Notes: generated from the letters alone by a model not told the origin. A stretch of DNA of 64,000 nt from Subtercola boreus (GCF_003399625.1 NZ_NBXA01000007.1:62001-126000), one strand, 5' to 3'. Counted from the first letter of the stretch, positions 55,034 to 63,762 are shown. Translations and numbers: made by a program.

Positions 55034-56258
55034 GCAGGCGCCCGCCGCGCCGAAGGCCCCGGTTCTCCTTCGCGGTGCGATCAGCCGCGCGCGGGTCGAG
55101 TCCATCCTGGCCCGGGCGGCAGCGGTCTTCGCGCTGCTGTTCGCGGTGCAGACGCTTCCCGCCGTCGGCGTGTCGTCGCAGTACCTGAGCCTGCCCTTCG
55201 CGATCAGCATCGCCGTCGTGCTCTTCGGCCTTCTTCTCGTCATCCTCGTCACCGCAGCGGTGAATGGGGCGAAGACGAAGCCGACCCACATCGCCATGGG
55301 CATCTTCACGGTCGTCTACACGATCGTGCTCGCCCTATGGCCGGTCGGCCTGCTGCGGGGAGGCTCCGAGCTCGCCGACCAGCCCTGGCTCTGGTACCTG
55401 ATCACGATCGCGATGATCTTCGCCGACATCGTCTTCGCACCGCGCTGGGCCGCCCTCTTCATGGTGGATGTCACTGCGGTGTACGTCTTCATCCGCACCC
55501 AGCCGGCCGGCGGATCGGCTCCCGTCGCCCTGGCGCTGCTCGACGGTTTCTACGTCGTTCTGATCGGCGCGTTCGCGCTGGCGACGATCACGGCGATCCG
55601 CGCTGCGGCCGACCGGGTCGATGCCGCCCAGGGGACCGCGATGGAGCAGTACACCCGCGCCGCCCGCAACCATGCGGCCGAGCTCGAACGGGCGAAGGTG
55701 GATGCACTGGTGCACGACACGGTGCTGAGCACCCTCATCGAGGCGGCGCGCGCGGAGACCCCCGACCAGCGGCGTGCGGCCGTGCAGATGAGCCAGGCCG
55801 CCCTGAAGACTCTGCAGTCCGCGCCCGTCGCGTTCGATGTGAGCGTCGACGTGCCGGTTGCCCAGCTCGCCGACCGGCTTGCCGACGCGGCGCGACTGCT
55901 GAGCCCACGGATCGACTTCCAGGTCATGCGCGTCGATGACGCCCGCGTGCCGGGTGCGGTGGCCGAAGCGGTCTTCACCGCAGCCCAGCAGGCCCTGATC
56001 AACAGCCTCCAGCATGCCGGAGACGACGCAGACGACGTCATCCGCACGGTCGTTCTCGACAGCGACGTCTCGTCGGGCCTGACCGTGCAGATCTCGGACA
56101 CCGGCCGCGGTTTCGACGGCTCCCTGGTGCCGGCCGCCCGCCTCGGGCTCCGCGTCTCCATCCGCGAGAGGATGCACGCCGTGGGGGGACGGGTGCGCGT
56201 TGTCTCGGTGCCGGGCGGGGGAACCTCCATCGTGATCGAGTGGGAGCCGTCGACGTGA
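55020..56258 (+). CDS. Sensor histidine kinase
   Basis: A 412-residue membrane kinase. Five or six hydrophobic helices fill about residues 30-195. A cytosolic part has the H-box-like VDALVHDTVLSTLI (phosphorylated His), an N-box-like ALINSLQHAG, and the G-box SDTGRGFD plus VPGGGTSIVIEW. It is probably the partner of the regulator just upstream. No periplasmic sensor domain is visible, so the stimulus may be sensed in the membrane. Confidence 0.88.
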   Translation: MSVVRQAPAAPKAPVLLRGAISRARVESILARAAAVFALLFAVQTLPAVGVSSQYLSLPFAISIAVVLFGLLLVILVTAAVNGAKTKPTHIAMGIFTVVYTIVLALWPVGLLRGGSELADQPWLWYLITIAMIFADIVFAPRWAALFMVDVTAVYVFIRTQPAGGSAPVALALLDGFYVVLIGAFALATITAIRAAADRVDAAQGTAMEQYTRAARNHAAELERAKVDALVHDTVLSTLIEAARAETPDQRRAAVQMSQAALKTLQSAPVAFDVSVDVPVAQLADRLADAARLLSPRIDFQVMRVDDARVPGAVAEAVFTAAQQALINSLQHAGDDADDVIRTVVLDSDVSSGLTVQISDTGRGFDGSLVPAARLGLRVSIRERMHAVGGRVRVVSVPGGGTSIVIEWEPST

Positions 56259-57283
56259 TCCCTCCCGCCCGTATCATCGTGCTCTGGCTGGCCGCCCTCT
56301 TCTCCGCGTACCACCTGGTGCTGGCCGCGTACTCGATCGGCACGCCCGCGTCACCGTGGCCTGTCGTGGCTGCGATGGTGCTCTACGCCGGCGTCACCGC
56401 GCTCAGTCTCTGGCCGACGGGCGCAGCTGTGATGCCGAGGTGGATGGCGGTGCTCTGCCTGGTCGCCGGCATCCTGATCACGGTGCTGGTGCTCTCCCAG
56501 CTCGACGGCCAGGTCACCAACGGCTATGCGACCTGGTCCGTCGCGGCCGTGGGAACTCTGATGACCATCGTCACCGTCCGCGGCCGTGCCCTGTTCGGCT
56601 GGATCGGGATCGTGGTGCTCGGCGTCTCGATCCTCGCGTGGTCGGATCCCCTGCGGCTGACGACCACCGGGTGGATCGGGAGCGCTGTCTGGGTCGGTGT
56701 CGCCCATGCTCTCACGCACGCGCTGAGCCGGGCATCCCGTGACACGACCCTGTTCGCCCGGGCCGAACTCGACGCTGCTGCCTGGCACGCGACACAGGAG
56801 GCCCAACTGACGGAAGGCCGCCACCGCCTCGACAACATGAACCGCGTGGCGGGCCCCATGCTCCACCACATCGTCGACCTCGACGGCGTCATCAGTGCCG
56901 AAGACCGCCGGGAGTGCCTCCACCTCGAGGGTGCGATCCGTGACGAGATCCGGGGTCGGCACCTGCTGAACGAGGATGTGCGAACGGAGGTGCTCGCGGC
57001 GAGGCGACGCGGCATCGAGGTGACGCTGCTCGACGACGGGGGGCTCGAAGATCTCTCGGCGCGGGCGAGGGAACGCATCCACTCCCGCCTCGCCAGCCAG
57101 ATCTCCCGTTCGCGGGCAGACCGGCTCATTGTGCGAACCGGTGTCGACAGCACAACGGCGGCAGTGACGATCGTGGGGCTCCGGGTGGGCGACGATCCGG
57201 TTGCCGCAGTGCTCGGCAGCGAGGGTGACGGCGATGAGGTGGCGGAGTGGCTGGAGATCCCCAAGGACGGGCGAGAGAGGTGA
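56255..57283 (+). CDS. Membrane protein resembling a histidine kinase without catalytic motifs
   Basis: A 342-residue protein I cannot assign with certainty. About five to seven hydrophobic helices fill residues 5-165. The cytosolic part has a coiled, kinase-like dimerisation segment (about 170-235, with RLDNMNRVAGPMLHHIVD) and a region near 240-330 that looks like the ATPase domain but lacks the N- and G-boxes. The GTG start overlaps the kinase stop (GTGA). It probably acts as a partner or sensor of the same two-component system rather than as a kinase. Confidence 0.6.
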   Translation: MIPPARIIVLWLAALFSAYHLVLAAYSIGTPASPWPVVAAMVLYAGVTALSLWPTGAAVMPRWMAVLCLVAGILITVLVLSQLDGQVTNGYATWSVAAVGTLMTIVTVRGRALFGWIGIVVLGVSILAWSDPLRLTTTGWIGSAVWVGVAHALTHALSRASRDTTLFARAELDAAAWHATQEAQLTEGRHRLDNMNRVAGPMLHHIVDLDGVISAEDRRECLHLEGAIRDEIRGRHLLNEDVRTEVLAARRRGIEVTLLDDGGLEDLSARARERIHSRLASQISRSRADRLIVRTGVDSTTAAVTIVGLRVGDDPVAAVLGSEGDGDEVAEWLEIPKDGRER

Positions 57284-57593
57284 TGGGAAGGGACGCTCCG
57301 ACGTCCCGCCATCCAACCATGCGCCCCCCGGCGCCGGACAGGAATACTGGGGGCCGGCGAAACGCCAACCCCCAGCAGATTCCGAACCGCTGTCGTAACC
57401 CGAATACAACACCGGCTCGCCCCCAGACACTCGCCTACTTACCCTGAACAGCGAGCGCTGGCGGTGAAACTCGTAAGAGAAACACCAAGCACTTGTAATA
57501 GTGCCGCGGCGGCGTCCTCCTGCCTAGTCGGCACTTTGGGGGACAAGCATGGGGGACAACGGGTGGACGGCCGGTGAACGACCGGGGAGCGGC
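57284..57593. other. Intergenic region, with an orphan start-like leader
   Basis: About 310 bases between the degenerate kinase gene and accE, which point toward each other. Base composition dips (57365-57500). AGTGCCG (57500-57506) and CGGCACT (57529-57535) form an inverted repeat just before TTTGGGGGACAAGC and an ATG at 57549. The ATG opens a plus-strand frame, but this soon runs antisense to accE and its translation resembles no known protein. It may be a gene remnant or an RNA. Confidence 0.55.
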
Positions 57594-57854
57594 TCAGCCG
57601 TTCCAGCGACCGGGCCCCGGTTGCAACGGGCTGCGGAGCGCACGCTGGCTCCGCTGCCAGGCCGTCGTGCCGGCGGGTTCCGACTCGCGGCGTGCCTCAC
57701 CCTCCTCGGCGAGGAGCCCGCTCACCACGGCCGAAACGGCCGCGATCTCGGCTGGGGTGGCGTTGCCGGTCGTCACGACGACGGGTGGGTTGCCGGCGGA
57801 CTCCGGGTTGATTCCGGAGCCGTAGACCTCGCCAGTCGGCTGCGGGTCGCTCAC
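57594..57854 (-). CDS. accE: Acyl-CoA carboxylase epsilon subunit
   Basis: An 86-residue small subunit that stabilises or activates actinobacterial AccA-AccD complexes. The family signature is VVTTGNATPAEIAAVSAVVSGLL followed, near the end, by W-x(3)-R-x(2)-R-x(2)-L-R... with SPLQPGPGRW. The GTG start overlaps the purK stop (GTGA), so it is made as the second gene of a purK operon. This is an unusual place; in M. tuberculosis accE5 follows accD5. Confidence 0.85.
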   Translation of the reverse strand: MSDPQPTGEVYGSGINPESAGNPPVVVTTGNATPAEIAAVSAVVSGLLAEEGEARRESEPAGTTAWQRSQRALRSPLQPGPGRWNG

Positions 57855-59011
57855 GAGTGGATCCCGTCGCCGAGGTCGGCACCCAGCAGAGCCGCTGCCG
57901 CCCTGGCCTGGAACACGGCCGTGTCGAGGTCGTCGCCCGTCACGGTGACATGGCCGACCTTCCGGCCGGGCCTCGGCTCCTTGCCGTAGTTGTGGATCTT
58001 CGCCGACGGCTGGTCGGCGAGGGCGTGCGGGTACGCGTCTTCGAGCGTGCCGGTGACCGGTCCGCCGAGCACGTTCACCATGACGGTGACAGGTGCCCGG
58101 GTGCTCGTGTCGCCGAGTGGCAGGTCGAGCACCGCGCGGAGGTGCTGCTCGAACTGGCTGGTGACGCTTCCGTCGATCGACCAGTGCCCGCTGTTGTGGG
58201 GGCGCATCGCGAGTTCGTTCACCAGCAGCCGGTCATCCGTTGTCTCGAACAGTTCGACGGCGAGCACGCCGGTCACTCCGAGCTCGGTGGCGATGAGGGT
58301 GGCGATGGATGCGGCAAGCTCTGCCACACGCGCACTCGCAGCCGGTGCCGGGGCGAACACTTCGCTGCAGACACCGCGGCGCTGCACCGTCTCGACGACG
58401 GGCCAGAGGGCGGTCTGGCCCGACGGGCGGCGGGCGACGAGCTGGGCGAGTTCGCGGCGGAAGTCGACGCGTTCCTCGGCGAGGAGCGCCCCGCCGCGAC
58501 CGTCTTCGCTCAGCGCGGTGAACCAGTCGGCGGCCTCGGCTGCATCAGTGACGAGGCGCACGCCCTTGCCGTCGTATCCGCCGCGCGCCGTCTTGATGAC
58601 GGCCTCGCCACCGTGGTCGGCGATGAACTGGGCGAGTTCCTCCTCGTTCTGCACCTCTGCCCAGTCGGGCATGGGCACGCCGAGTTCACCGAGTCGCCTG
58701 CGCATCTGGAGTTTGTCCTGCGCGAAGCGCAGTGCATCCGGGCCGGGCTGCACGGAATGGCCCGCAGCGACGAGTTGTCTGAGAATCTGCTCAGGAACGT
58801 GCTCATGGTCGAACGTGACCACGTCGACCGTCTCTGCGAACCGCAGAACGGTCGCCGCATCGCGGTAGTCGCCCACCTCCGTGGCCGCCAACCGGGCCGA
58901 CGAGCCCTCTGTTTCCGCGAGAACGTCGAGTTCGAGGCCGAGGTTCACCGCCGCCGGGATCATCATTCTGGCCAGCTGGCCCCCACCGATCACTCCTACG
59001 CGCACAGTCAC
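57851..59011 (-). CDS. purK: N5-carboxyaminoimidazole ribonucleotide synthase
   Basis: Uses ATP and bicarbonate to carboxylate AIR in purine synthesis. It is a 386-residue ATP-grasp enzyme. The start IGGGQLARMMIPAAVNLG, the ATP-binding KTARGGYDGKG and the terminal-domain RPHNSGHWSIDG are all typical. The GTG at 59011 was chosen because TACAGT lies six bases upstream, a leaderless arrangement. The partner purE is 4 kb away on the other strand. Confidence 0.94.
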   Translation of the reverse strand: MTVRVGVIGGGQLARMMIPAAVNLGLELDVLAETEGSSARLAATEVGDYRDAATVLRFAETVDVVTFDHEHVPEQILRQLVAAGHSVQPGPDALRFAQDKLQMRRRLGELGVPMPDWAEVQNEEELAQFIADHGGEAVIKTARGGYDGKGVRLVTDAAEAADWFTALSEDGRGGALLAEERVDFRRELAQLVARRPSGQTALWPVVETVQRRGVCSEVFAPAPAASARVAELAASIATLIATELGVTGVLAVELFETTDDRLLVNELAMRPHNSGHWSIDGSVTSQFEQHLRAVLDLPLGDTSTRAPVTVMVNVLGGPVTGTLEDAYPHALADQPSAKIHNYGKEPRPGRKVGHVTVTGDDLDTAVFQARAAAALLGADLGDGIHS

Positions 59012-59017
59012 CCGTCC

Positions 59018-59023
59018 ACTGTA
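59018..59023 (-). promoter_or_regulatory. Leaderless -10 box (TACAGT) for purK-accE
   Basis: On the minus strand TACAGT is followed by six bases (GGACGG) and the GTG at 59011. Confidence 0.6.
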
Positions 59024-59085
59024 CTGAAGCTGTGCACGTGGCGGGAGGTGCCACAGAGTACCGGGTTTGGGAGAGGGCATCACCT

Positions 59086-59091
59086 ATAGTC
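59086..59091 (+). promoter_or_regulatory. Candidate -10 box (TATAGT) for gtrA
   Basis: TATAGT lies about 75 bases before the TTG start at 59167, so this transcript would carry a leader with a ribosome site (CGGGAGAG), unlike its neighbours. Confidence 0.5.
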
Positions 59092-59166
59092 GTTAGCCAG
59101 AGACAATCATCGAAAAACAGCGGGCCATTCGCATTCCTGACAGGGCGCCGCGGGAGAGCACACGGT

Positions 59167-59703
59167 TTGAACGGGTTGAAAAGACTGGCTGAGCGCGCCT
59201 GGAGCGGCTTCCTCACCTACGCCGTCAAGTTCGGCGTCGTCGGTTTCGCCGGCTTCCTCATCGACGTCGGGCTCTTCAACCTGCTGTTCCTCGGGGCGTT
59301 CGGCACCGGCCACTTCTTCGCGACCGCAATCGGTGCGAAGCTCATCAGCACCTCTGTGGCCATCGTCTTCAACTGGATCGGCAACCGCTACTGGACCTTC
59401 CGCGAGAACCGTCGTAAGAACGTCGGACTCGAGCTCGTCGAGTACGCCCTCGTCTCGATCGGCGGCCTGATCATCGCCGAAGCGTGCATCTGGTTCACCC
59501 ACCATGTGCTCGGCCAGACGAGCGTGCTGGCCACCAACATCGCGGCGAACGTCGTGGGCCTGGCCCTCGGCACCGCCTTCCGCTTCGTGCTGTACCGCTA
59601 CTGGGTGTACGGCGAGAAGCGCAGCGACGGCATGCAGAACCTCGCGGCTGCGGCCGCCGCTGCCGCTGCTGCCGAGCAGGAGAAGACCCTCGTCAACAGC
59701 TGA
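59167..59703 (+). CDS. GtrA-family membrane protein
   Basis: A 178-residue protein with four hydrophobic helices (about 15-135), typical of GtrA proteins that move or organise polyprenyl-linked sugars. The signature is VAIVFNWIGNRYWTFREN near helix two. The start is the TTG at 59167, with CGGGAGAG upstream. The tail is a run of nine alanines and then EQEKTLVNS. Its homologue is in the same place in M. tuberculosis (Rv3277). Confidence 0.85.
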   Translation: MNGLKRLAERAWSGFLTYAVKFGVVGFAGFLIDVGLFNLLFLGAFGTGHFFATAIGAKLISTSVAIVFNWIGNRYWTFRENRRKNVGLELVEYALVSIGGLIIAEACIWFTHHVLGQTSVLATNIAANVVGLALGTAFRFVLYRYWVYGEKRSDGMQNLAAAAAAAAAAEQEKTLVNS

Positions 59704-59735
59704 GCTGTCGTAGCCCGGCCGTCGCAGCCCCGCCG

Positions 59736-60359
59736 TCAGAGCCCGGCCTCGACCGTTCGGCCTTGCCCGTGGGCGTCGTCGCCGAGTTCTGTGAGCGCTC
59801 GGGCGACCAGGGCGGCGTCGGGCAGGTCGAGTGCGACCAGCGGATGTTCGGACCCGGAGTGGATCGTCACATCCCCCGACCGGAACAGAACCTGCAGGCC
59901 GTGCCGACGCACCGTGACGTCGTGCCCACGGAGCAGCGAGACCTCCTGCCGTTCGCGCGCCAGGAGCCCGTGCACGCTGATCACCCGCCGGGTGGTGACG
60001 ATCGTGCGCCCGGTCAGCCAGCGAAGGGTCGGTAGCAGCCAGAGGAGCAGCGCCAACAGGATCGCGGCTCCGAGCGCTCCGAGGTTCTGCCACTCCTCGG
60101 GGAAACGGCCGAGGAAGTAGCCGCACGCCCCCGCGAGGGCGAGGAGGGCCAGCGACGGCCAGAACAGCGCCCTGCCGTGCCTGCGATACCTCGCCACGAC
60201 CCGTTCGGGCGGGAGTTCAGGGCGGAGCACCGCCATGAAGTCGGCCGGGGGTGCCGCCGTGAAGTCGGCCGGGGGCGCCGCCGGCCATGGGTTTTCCGGC
60301 CAGGACGGCTGTGGGGGTTCCTGCCCTGCTGAGCCCGGCGGTTCCTTCCGGCGGCGCAC
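59736..60359 (-). CDS. PH-domain (bPH2-like) membrane protein
   Basis: A 207-residue protein. A Pro/Ala-rich head (about 1-45) holds PPADFTA and PPADFMA, encoded by a 24-bp direct repeat at 60237-60284. Two helices (about 67-112) precede a soluble domain (about 115-195) with the bacterial PH pattern TGRTIVTTRRVISVHGLL. The GTG start lies four bases after the birA stop, so both may be one transcript. Function unknown; the homologous position in M. tuberculosis is Rv3278c. Confidence 0.78.
   Translation of the reverse strand: MRRRKEPPGSAGQEPPQPSWPENPWPAAPPADFTAAPPADFMAVLRPELPPERVVARYRRHGRALFWPSLALLALAGACGYFLGRFPEEWQNLGALGAAILLALLLWLLPTLRWLTGRTIVTTRRVISVHGLLARERQEVSLLRGHDVTVRRHGLQVLFRSGDVTIHSGSEHPLVALDLPDAALVARALTELGDDAHGQGRTVEAGL
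60237..60284. repeat. 24-bp direct repeat in the PH-domain gene
   Basis: GAAGTCGGCCGGGGGTGCCGCC and a near-copy lie back to back (60237-60260 and 60261-60284, differing at two positions). They encode the repeated Pro-Pro-Ala-Asp-Phe segment. Confidence 0.85.
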
Positions 60360-60363
60360 GGGG

Positions 60364-61227
60364 TCAGTACCTCAGGTGGGTCACGTCGCCGGCTGAGACG
60401 ACGAGGTCGCCGGATCCGCCGTCGCGCTTCACGATGAGGCGTCCGTCGGTGTCGAGGCCGGTGGCGAGACCGGTCACGAAGACGTCGCCCGGGAGCTCGA
60501 CACGCACGGGCTGGCCGAGGGTGCCGCAGCGCGAGGCGACCACTGCGGCGACACCGCTGCCCGCAGCATCCCCGTCGGCCGCTGTGAGGGAACGGTACAG
60601 ACGGATCAGCTCCGCGAGATAGGCCGACAGCAGGTCGTCGCCCGTGAAGGCCGTCGTCGGGGTCCCGGCACCGGCTCCCGCAGCGAGAGCGATCGAGGTC
60701 GCGGTGGGCACGGGCAGTTGCTCTTCAGTGAGAAAGAGGTTGACCCCCGCGCCGACCACCACGCCCGCGGCCCCCGGCAGCAGCTCCGACAGCACACCGC
60801 ACACCTTGAGGCCGTCGATGAGCACGTCGTTCGGCCACTTGACGACCGCGCGCGGGCCGTCCACCACCGCGGCTCCCGCGCCGGCGCTCACAGCCGCGCG
60901 CGCCAGCACGAGGTTCACGGCCCGGGCCATGGCGGCGCCGCCGAGCAGCGGGATCCAGCCGAGCGATGACGGAGGCAGTGCACCCCCGGAGGCCAGCTCG
61001 GGGCGGAGCAGCACCGAGATCGCGAGTGAGGTGCCGGGCGGGGCCGTCCAGACGCGGCCGAGCCGCCCGCGACCCTCGGTCTGGTTGTCGGTGACGACCA
61101 CCGAGAGGTCGGGCCAGGATGCGGCATCCGCACCGCCCGCAGCGGCGACCAGCACCGAATTGGTCGAACCGGCCTCGGCCAGCCAGTCGAGGCGGGGGAC
61201 CAGCGCGCGGCTGAGGGGAGCATCCAT
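60364..61227 (-). CDS. birA: Biotin-[acetyl-CoA-carboxylase] ligase
   Basis: Attaches biotin to the AccA carrier domain. The 287-residue protein has the biotin loop EGRGRLGRVW (about 51-60), KWPNDVLIDG and GVLSELL, and a C-terminal SH3-like domain. It lacks the N-terminal helix-turn-helix, so it is a group I ligase and not a DNA-binding repressor. It diverges from accD, its client's partner. Confidence 0.94.
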   Translation of the reverse strand: MDAPLSRALVPRLDWLAEAGSTNSVLVAAAGGADAASWPDLSVVVTDNQTEGRGRLGRVWTAPPGTSLAISVLLRPELASGGALPPSSLGWIPLLGGAAMARAVNLVLARAAVSAGAGAAVVDGPRAVVKWPNDVLIDGLKVCGVLSELLPGAAGVVVGAGVNLFLTEEQLPVPTATSIALAAGAGAGTPTTAFTGDDLLSAYLAELIRLYRSLTAADGDAAGSGVAAVVASRCGTLGQPVRVELPGDVFVTGLATGLDTDGRLIVKRDGGSGDLVVSAGDVTHLRY

Positions 61228-61233
61228 ACTCCG

Positions 61234-61239
61234 ACCCTA
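61234..61239 (-). promoter_or_regulatory. Leaderless -10 box (TAGGGT) for birA
   Basis: On the minus strand TAGGGT is followed by six bases and the ATG at 61227. Confidence 0.55.
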
Positions 61240-61322
61240 GGGCGCTCGGGGCAGGGAAACCTCTGGCAACACCGGGAGAATATGGAGGAATTCGTCAACG
61301 GCTCGCCCAAAGCGTTGGCCGG

Positions 61323-61328
61323 TAGAGT
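61323..61328 (+). promoter_or_regulatory. Leaderless-type -10 box (TAGAGT) for accD
   Basis: TAGAGT is followed by eight bases and the GTG at 61337. Both birA and accD start from this 109-base divergent region. Confidence 0.5.
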
Positions 61329-61336
61329 GAACTCCT

Positions 61337-62938
61337 GTGAGCGATGAAACAACTTCAGGGCCCGACATGTACACCACTGCCGGCAAACTGGTCGACCTCA
61401 AGAACCGCTACCACGAGGCCGTGACGCAGTCCGGCGAGGCCGCCATTGCGAAGCAGCACGCCAAGGGCAAGAAGACGGCGCGCGAGCGGATCGAACAGCT
61501 GCTCGACCACGGTTCGTTCGTCGAGCTCGACGAGTTCGTGCGCCACCGCACGCACGCCTTCGGCATGGAGAAGAAGCGCCCCTACGGTGATGCGGTCGTC
61601 ACCGGCACCGGCACGATCCACGGCCGGCAGGTCGCCGTCTACGCGCAGGACTTCACCATCTTCGGCGGCTCGCTCGGCGAGGTCGCCGGCGAGAAGATCA
61701 TCAAGGTGATGGATCTTGCGCTGAAGACCGGTGTGCCGATCATCGGGATGCTCGACTCGGGTGGTGCGCGCATCCAGGAGGGTGTCGTGGCGCTCGGCAA
61801 GTACGGCGAGATCTTCCGTCGCAACACCCAGGCCTCGGGCGTCATCCCGCAGATCTCGATCATCATGGGCCCGGCCGCGGGCGGCGCCGTGTACTCGCCC
61901 GCTCTCACCGACTTCGTGATCATGGTCGACAAGACCAGCCAGATGTTCGTCACCGGCCCCGACGTGATCAAGACCGTCACCGGCGAGGATGTCGGCATGG
62001 AGGAGCTCGGCGGCGCCCTGACCCACAACACCGTCTCGGGCGTCTCGCACTACCTCGCAAGCGACGAGGACGACGCGCTCGACTACGTGCGCACGCTGCT
62101 CGGCTTCCTGCCCGACAACAACCTGGCCGAGCTGCCGGTGTACGAGCACCTGGCAGAGCTCGAGATCACGGATGCCGACCACAAGCTGAACACGATCATC
62201 CCCGACAGCCCGAACCAGCCCTACGACATGCACACGATCATCGAGCACATCGTCGACAACGCGGACTTCCTCGAGGTGCAGCCGCTGTATGCCCCGAACA
62301 TCCTGATCGGGTTCGCCCGGGTCGAGGGGCGCTCGGTCGGCATCATCGCGAACCAGCCGAACGCGATGGCGGGCACGCTGAACATCGAGGCGGGGGAGAA
62401 GGCGGCCCGGTTCGTGCGCTTCTGCGATGCGTTCTCGATCCCGATCGTGACGCTGGTGGATGTTCCCGGGTACCTCCCCGGAACCGACCAGGAATGGACG
62501 GGCGTCATCCGCCGCGGCGCGAAGCTGCTCTACGCCTACGCCGAGGCCACCGTTCCGCTGATCACCGTGATCGTGCGGAAGGCCTACGGCGGGGCCTACA
62601 TCGTGATGGGCTCGAAGCAGCTCGGCGCCGACCTCAACCTCGCCTGGCCCACGGCCGAGATCGCGGTGATGGGCGGGCAGGGTGCGGTGAACATCCTGTA
62701 CCGCGGCGAGATCAAACGGGCCGAGGATGCGGGCGAGGATGTCGCGGCGGTGCGCACCAAGCTCGCGAACGAGTACACCTACAACGTGGCGTCGCCGTTC
62801 CTGGCGGCGGAGCGCGGCGAACTCGACGGCGTGATCGAGCCGGCGGCCACCAGGGTCGCGATCGTGAAGGGGCTGCGGGCCCTCCGCACGAAGCGGGCGT
62901 CGCTGCCGGCGAAGAAGCACGGCAACATCCCGCTGTGA
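61337..62938 (+). CDS. accD: Acyl-CoA (propionyl-CoA type) carboxylase beta subunit
   Basis: Transfers carboxyl from biotin to acyl-CoA, forming methylmalonyl- or malonyl-CoA. The 533-residue carboxyltransferase has the oxyanion and CoA-site stretches [43 protein letters not shown] and, in the C-terminal half, [18 protein letters not shown] and [17 protein letters not shown]. The overall size and motif set match AccD5-like propionyl-CoA carboxylases, although actinobacterial AccDs vary in specificity. The expected accE gene does not follow; it is with purK. Confidence 0.93.
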   Translation: MSDETTSGPDMYTTAGKLVDLKNRYHEAVTQSGEAAIAKQHAKGKKTARERIEQLLDHGSFVELDEFVRHRTHAFGMEKKRPYGDAVVTGTGTIHGRQVAVYAQDFTIFGGSLGEVAGEKIIKVMDLALKTGVPIIGMLDSGGARIQEGVVALGKYGEIFRRNTQASGVIPQISIIMGPAAGGAVYSPALTDFVIMVDKTSQMFVTGPDVIKTVTGEDVGMEELGGALTHNTVSGVSHYLASDEDDALDYVRTLLGFLPDNNLAELPVYEHLAELEITDADHKLNTIIPDSPNQPYDMHTIIEHIVDNADFLEVQPLYAPNILIGFARVEGRSVGIIANQPNAMAGTLNIEAGEKAARFVRFCDAFSIPIVTLVDVPGYLPGTDQEWTGVIRRGAKLLYAYAEATVPLITVIVRKAYGGAYIVMGSKQLGADLNLAWPTAEIAVMGGQGAVNILYRGEIKRAEDAGEDVAAVRTKLANEYTYNVASPFLAAERGELDGVIEPAATRVAIVKGLRALRTKRASLPAKKHGNIPL

Positions 62939-63182
62939 TCGTGCGGTGATCGTGCTGTGATCTCCGGCGGCGTTCCACGCGGCGTGCATCTCCCGCCCGG
63001 GAGGAGCTGAGCGGAACCGAGGTCGTATGCGCCGAGGATCGCCTGGGCTCCTCCCGGGTGGGAGGGTTCGCGCTGGTCACCGCTGCGGGCGGGGCTCGGC
63101 GCGGGGCATCGGGGCGCTGGAGCGCTGGGGCGCTGGAGCGGTGGGGCGTTGCCGACGCGGCGGGGCTCGGTAGGCTGGGCGC
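62939..63182. other. Intergenic region with a long inverted repeat and tandem repeats
   Basis: No gene is seen in these 244 bases. Arms at 62990-63007 and 63047-63064 (CTCCCGCCCGGGAGGAGC and its complement) match over 18 bp with one mismatch. Two 16-bp tandem units GGGCGCTGGAGCGCTG follow at 63112-63143. The inverted repeat may act as a terminator for accD, though no T tract is present. Confidence 0.8.
63171..63176 (+). promoter_or_regulatory. Leaderless -10 box (TAGGCT) for purE
   Basis: TAGGCT is followed by six bases (GGGCGC) and the ATG at 63183. Confidence 0.6.
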
Positions 63183-63704
63183 ATGAGCAGTGAACAGCCC
63201 GTCATTGGCGTCGTCATGGGGTCGGACTCCGACTTCTCGGTCATGGAAGGCGCCGTCGCCGTGCTGAAGGAGTTCGGCATCGCGCACGAGGTGCAGGTCG
63301 TGTCGGCCCATCGCACGCCGGAGAAGATGATCGACTACGGCCGCACAGCGCGTGCGCGCGGGCTGCAGGTGATCATCGCGGGCGCCGGAGGTGCGGCGCA
63401 CCTGCCCGGCATGCTGGCCGCTGTCACGACGCTGCCCGTGATCGGCGTGCCGGTTCCGCTCGCCCGACTCGACGGCATGGACTCGCTGCTCTCCATCGTG
63501 CAGATGCCTGCCGGCATCCCCGTCGCCACGGTGTCGATCGGCGGGGCCACGAACGCCGGCCTGCTGGCCGTGCAGATCCTCGCGGCAGTGCCGGCGAGCG
63601 CGTCCGGCGGAGCCGCCGCCCTCGCCGAGCGTCTCGACGCCTACCGCGCCACCCTCACGGCCACCGTCGAGCAGAAGAACGCCGCCCTCCAGTCCCGCCT
63701 GTAG
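63183..63704 (+). CDS. purE: 5-(carboxyamino)imidazole ribonucleotide mutase
   Basis: Rearranges N5-CAIR, made by PurK, to CAIR in purine synthesis. The 173-residue class I PurE has [27 protein letters not shown], the loop [15 protein letters not shown] and [10 protein letters not shown] run of Ala/Ser (SASGGAAA) lies near the C-terminus. It is separated from purK by gtrA, the PH gene, birA and accD. Confidence 0.95.
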   Translation: MSSEQPVIGVVMGSDSDFSVMEGAVAVLKEFGIAHEVQVVSAHRTPEKMIDYGRTARARGLQVIIAGAGGAAHLPGMLAAVTTLPVIGVPVPLARLDGMDSLLSIVQMPAGIPVATVSIGGATNAGLLAVQILAAVPASASGGAAALAERLDAYRATLTATVEQKNAALQSRL

Positions 63705-63762
63705 CAGCGCCGGTCGCCTCCGCAGCGCCTCCGCCCTCCCTCCGCAGCGCCTCCGCTCACAT

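Noticed and set aside
57549-57989. Plus-strand frame of 146 codons beginning with a ribosome-site-like leader
   Set aside because: It overlaps accE and the purK end in antisense, and its translation resembles no protein. The leader is recorded as a finding instead.
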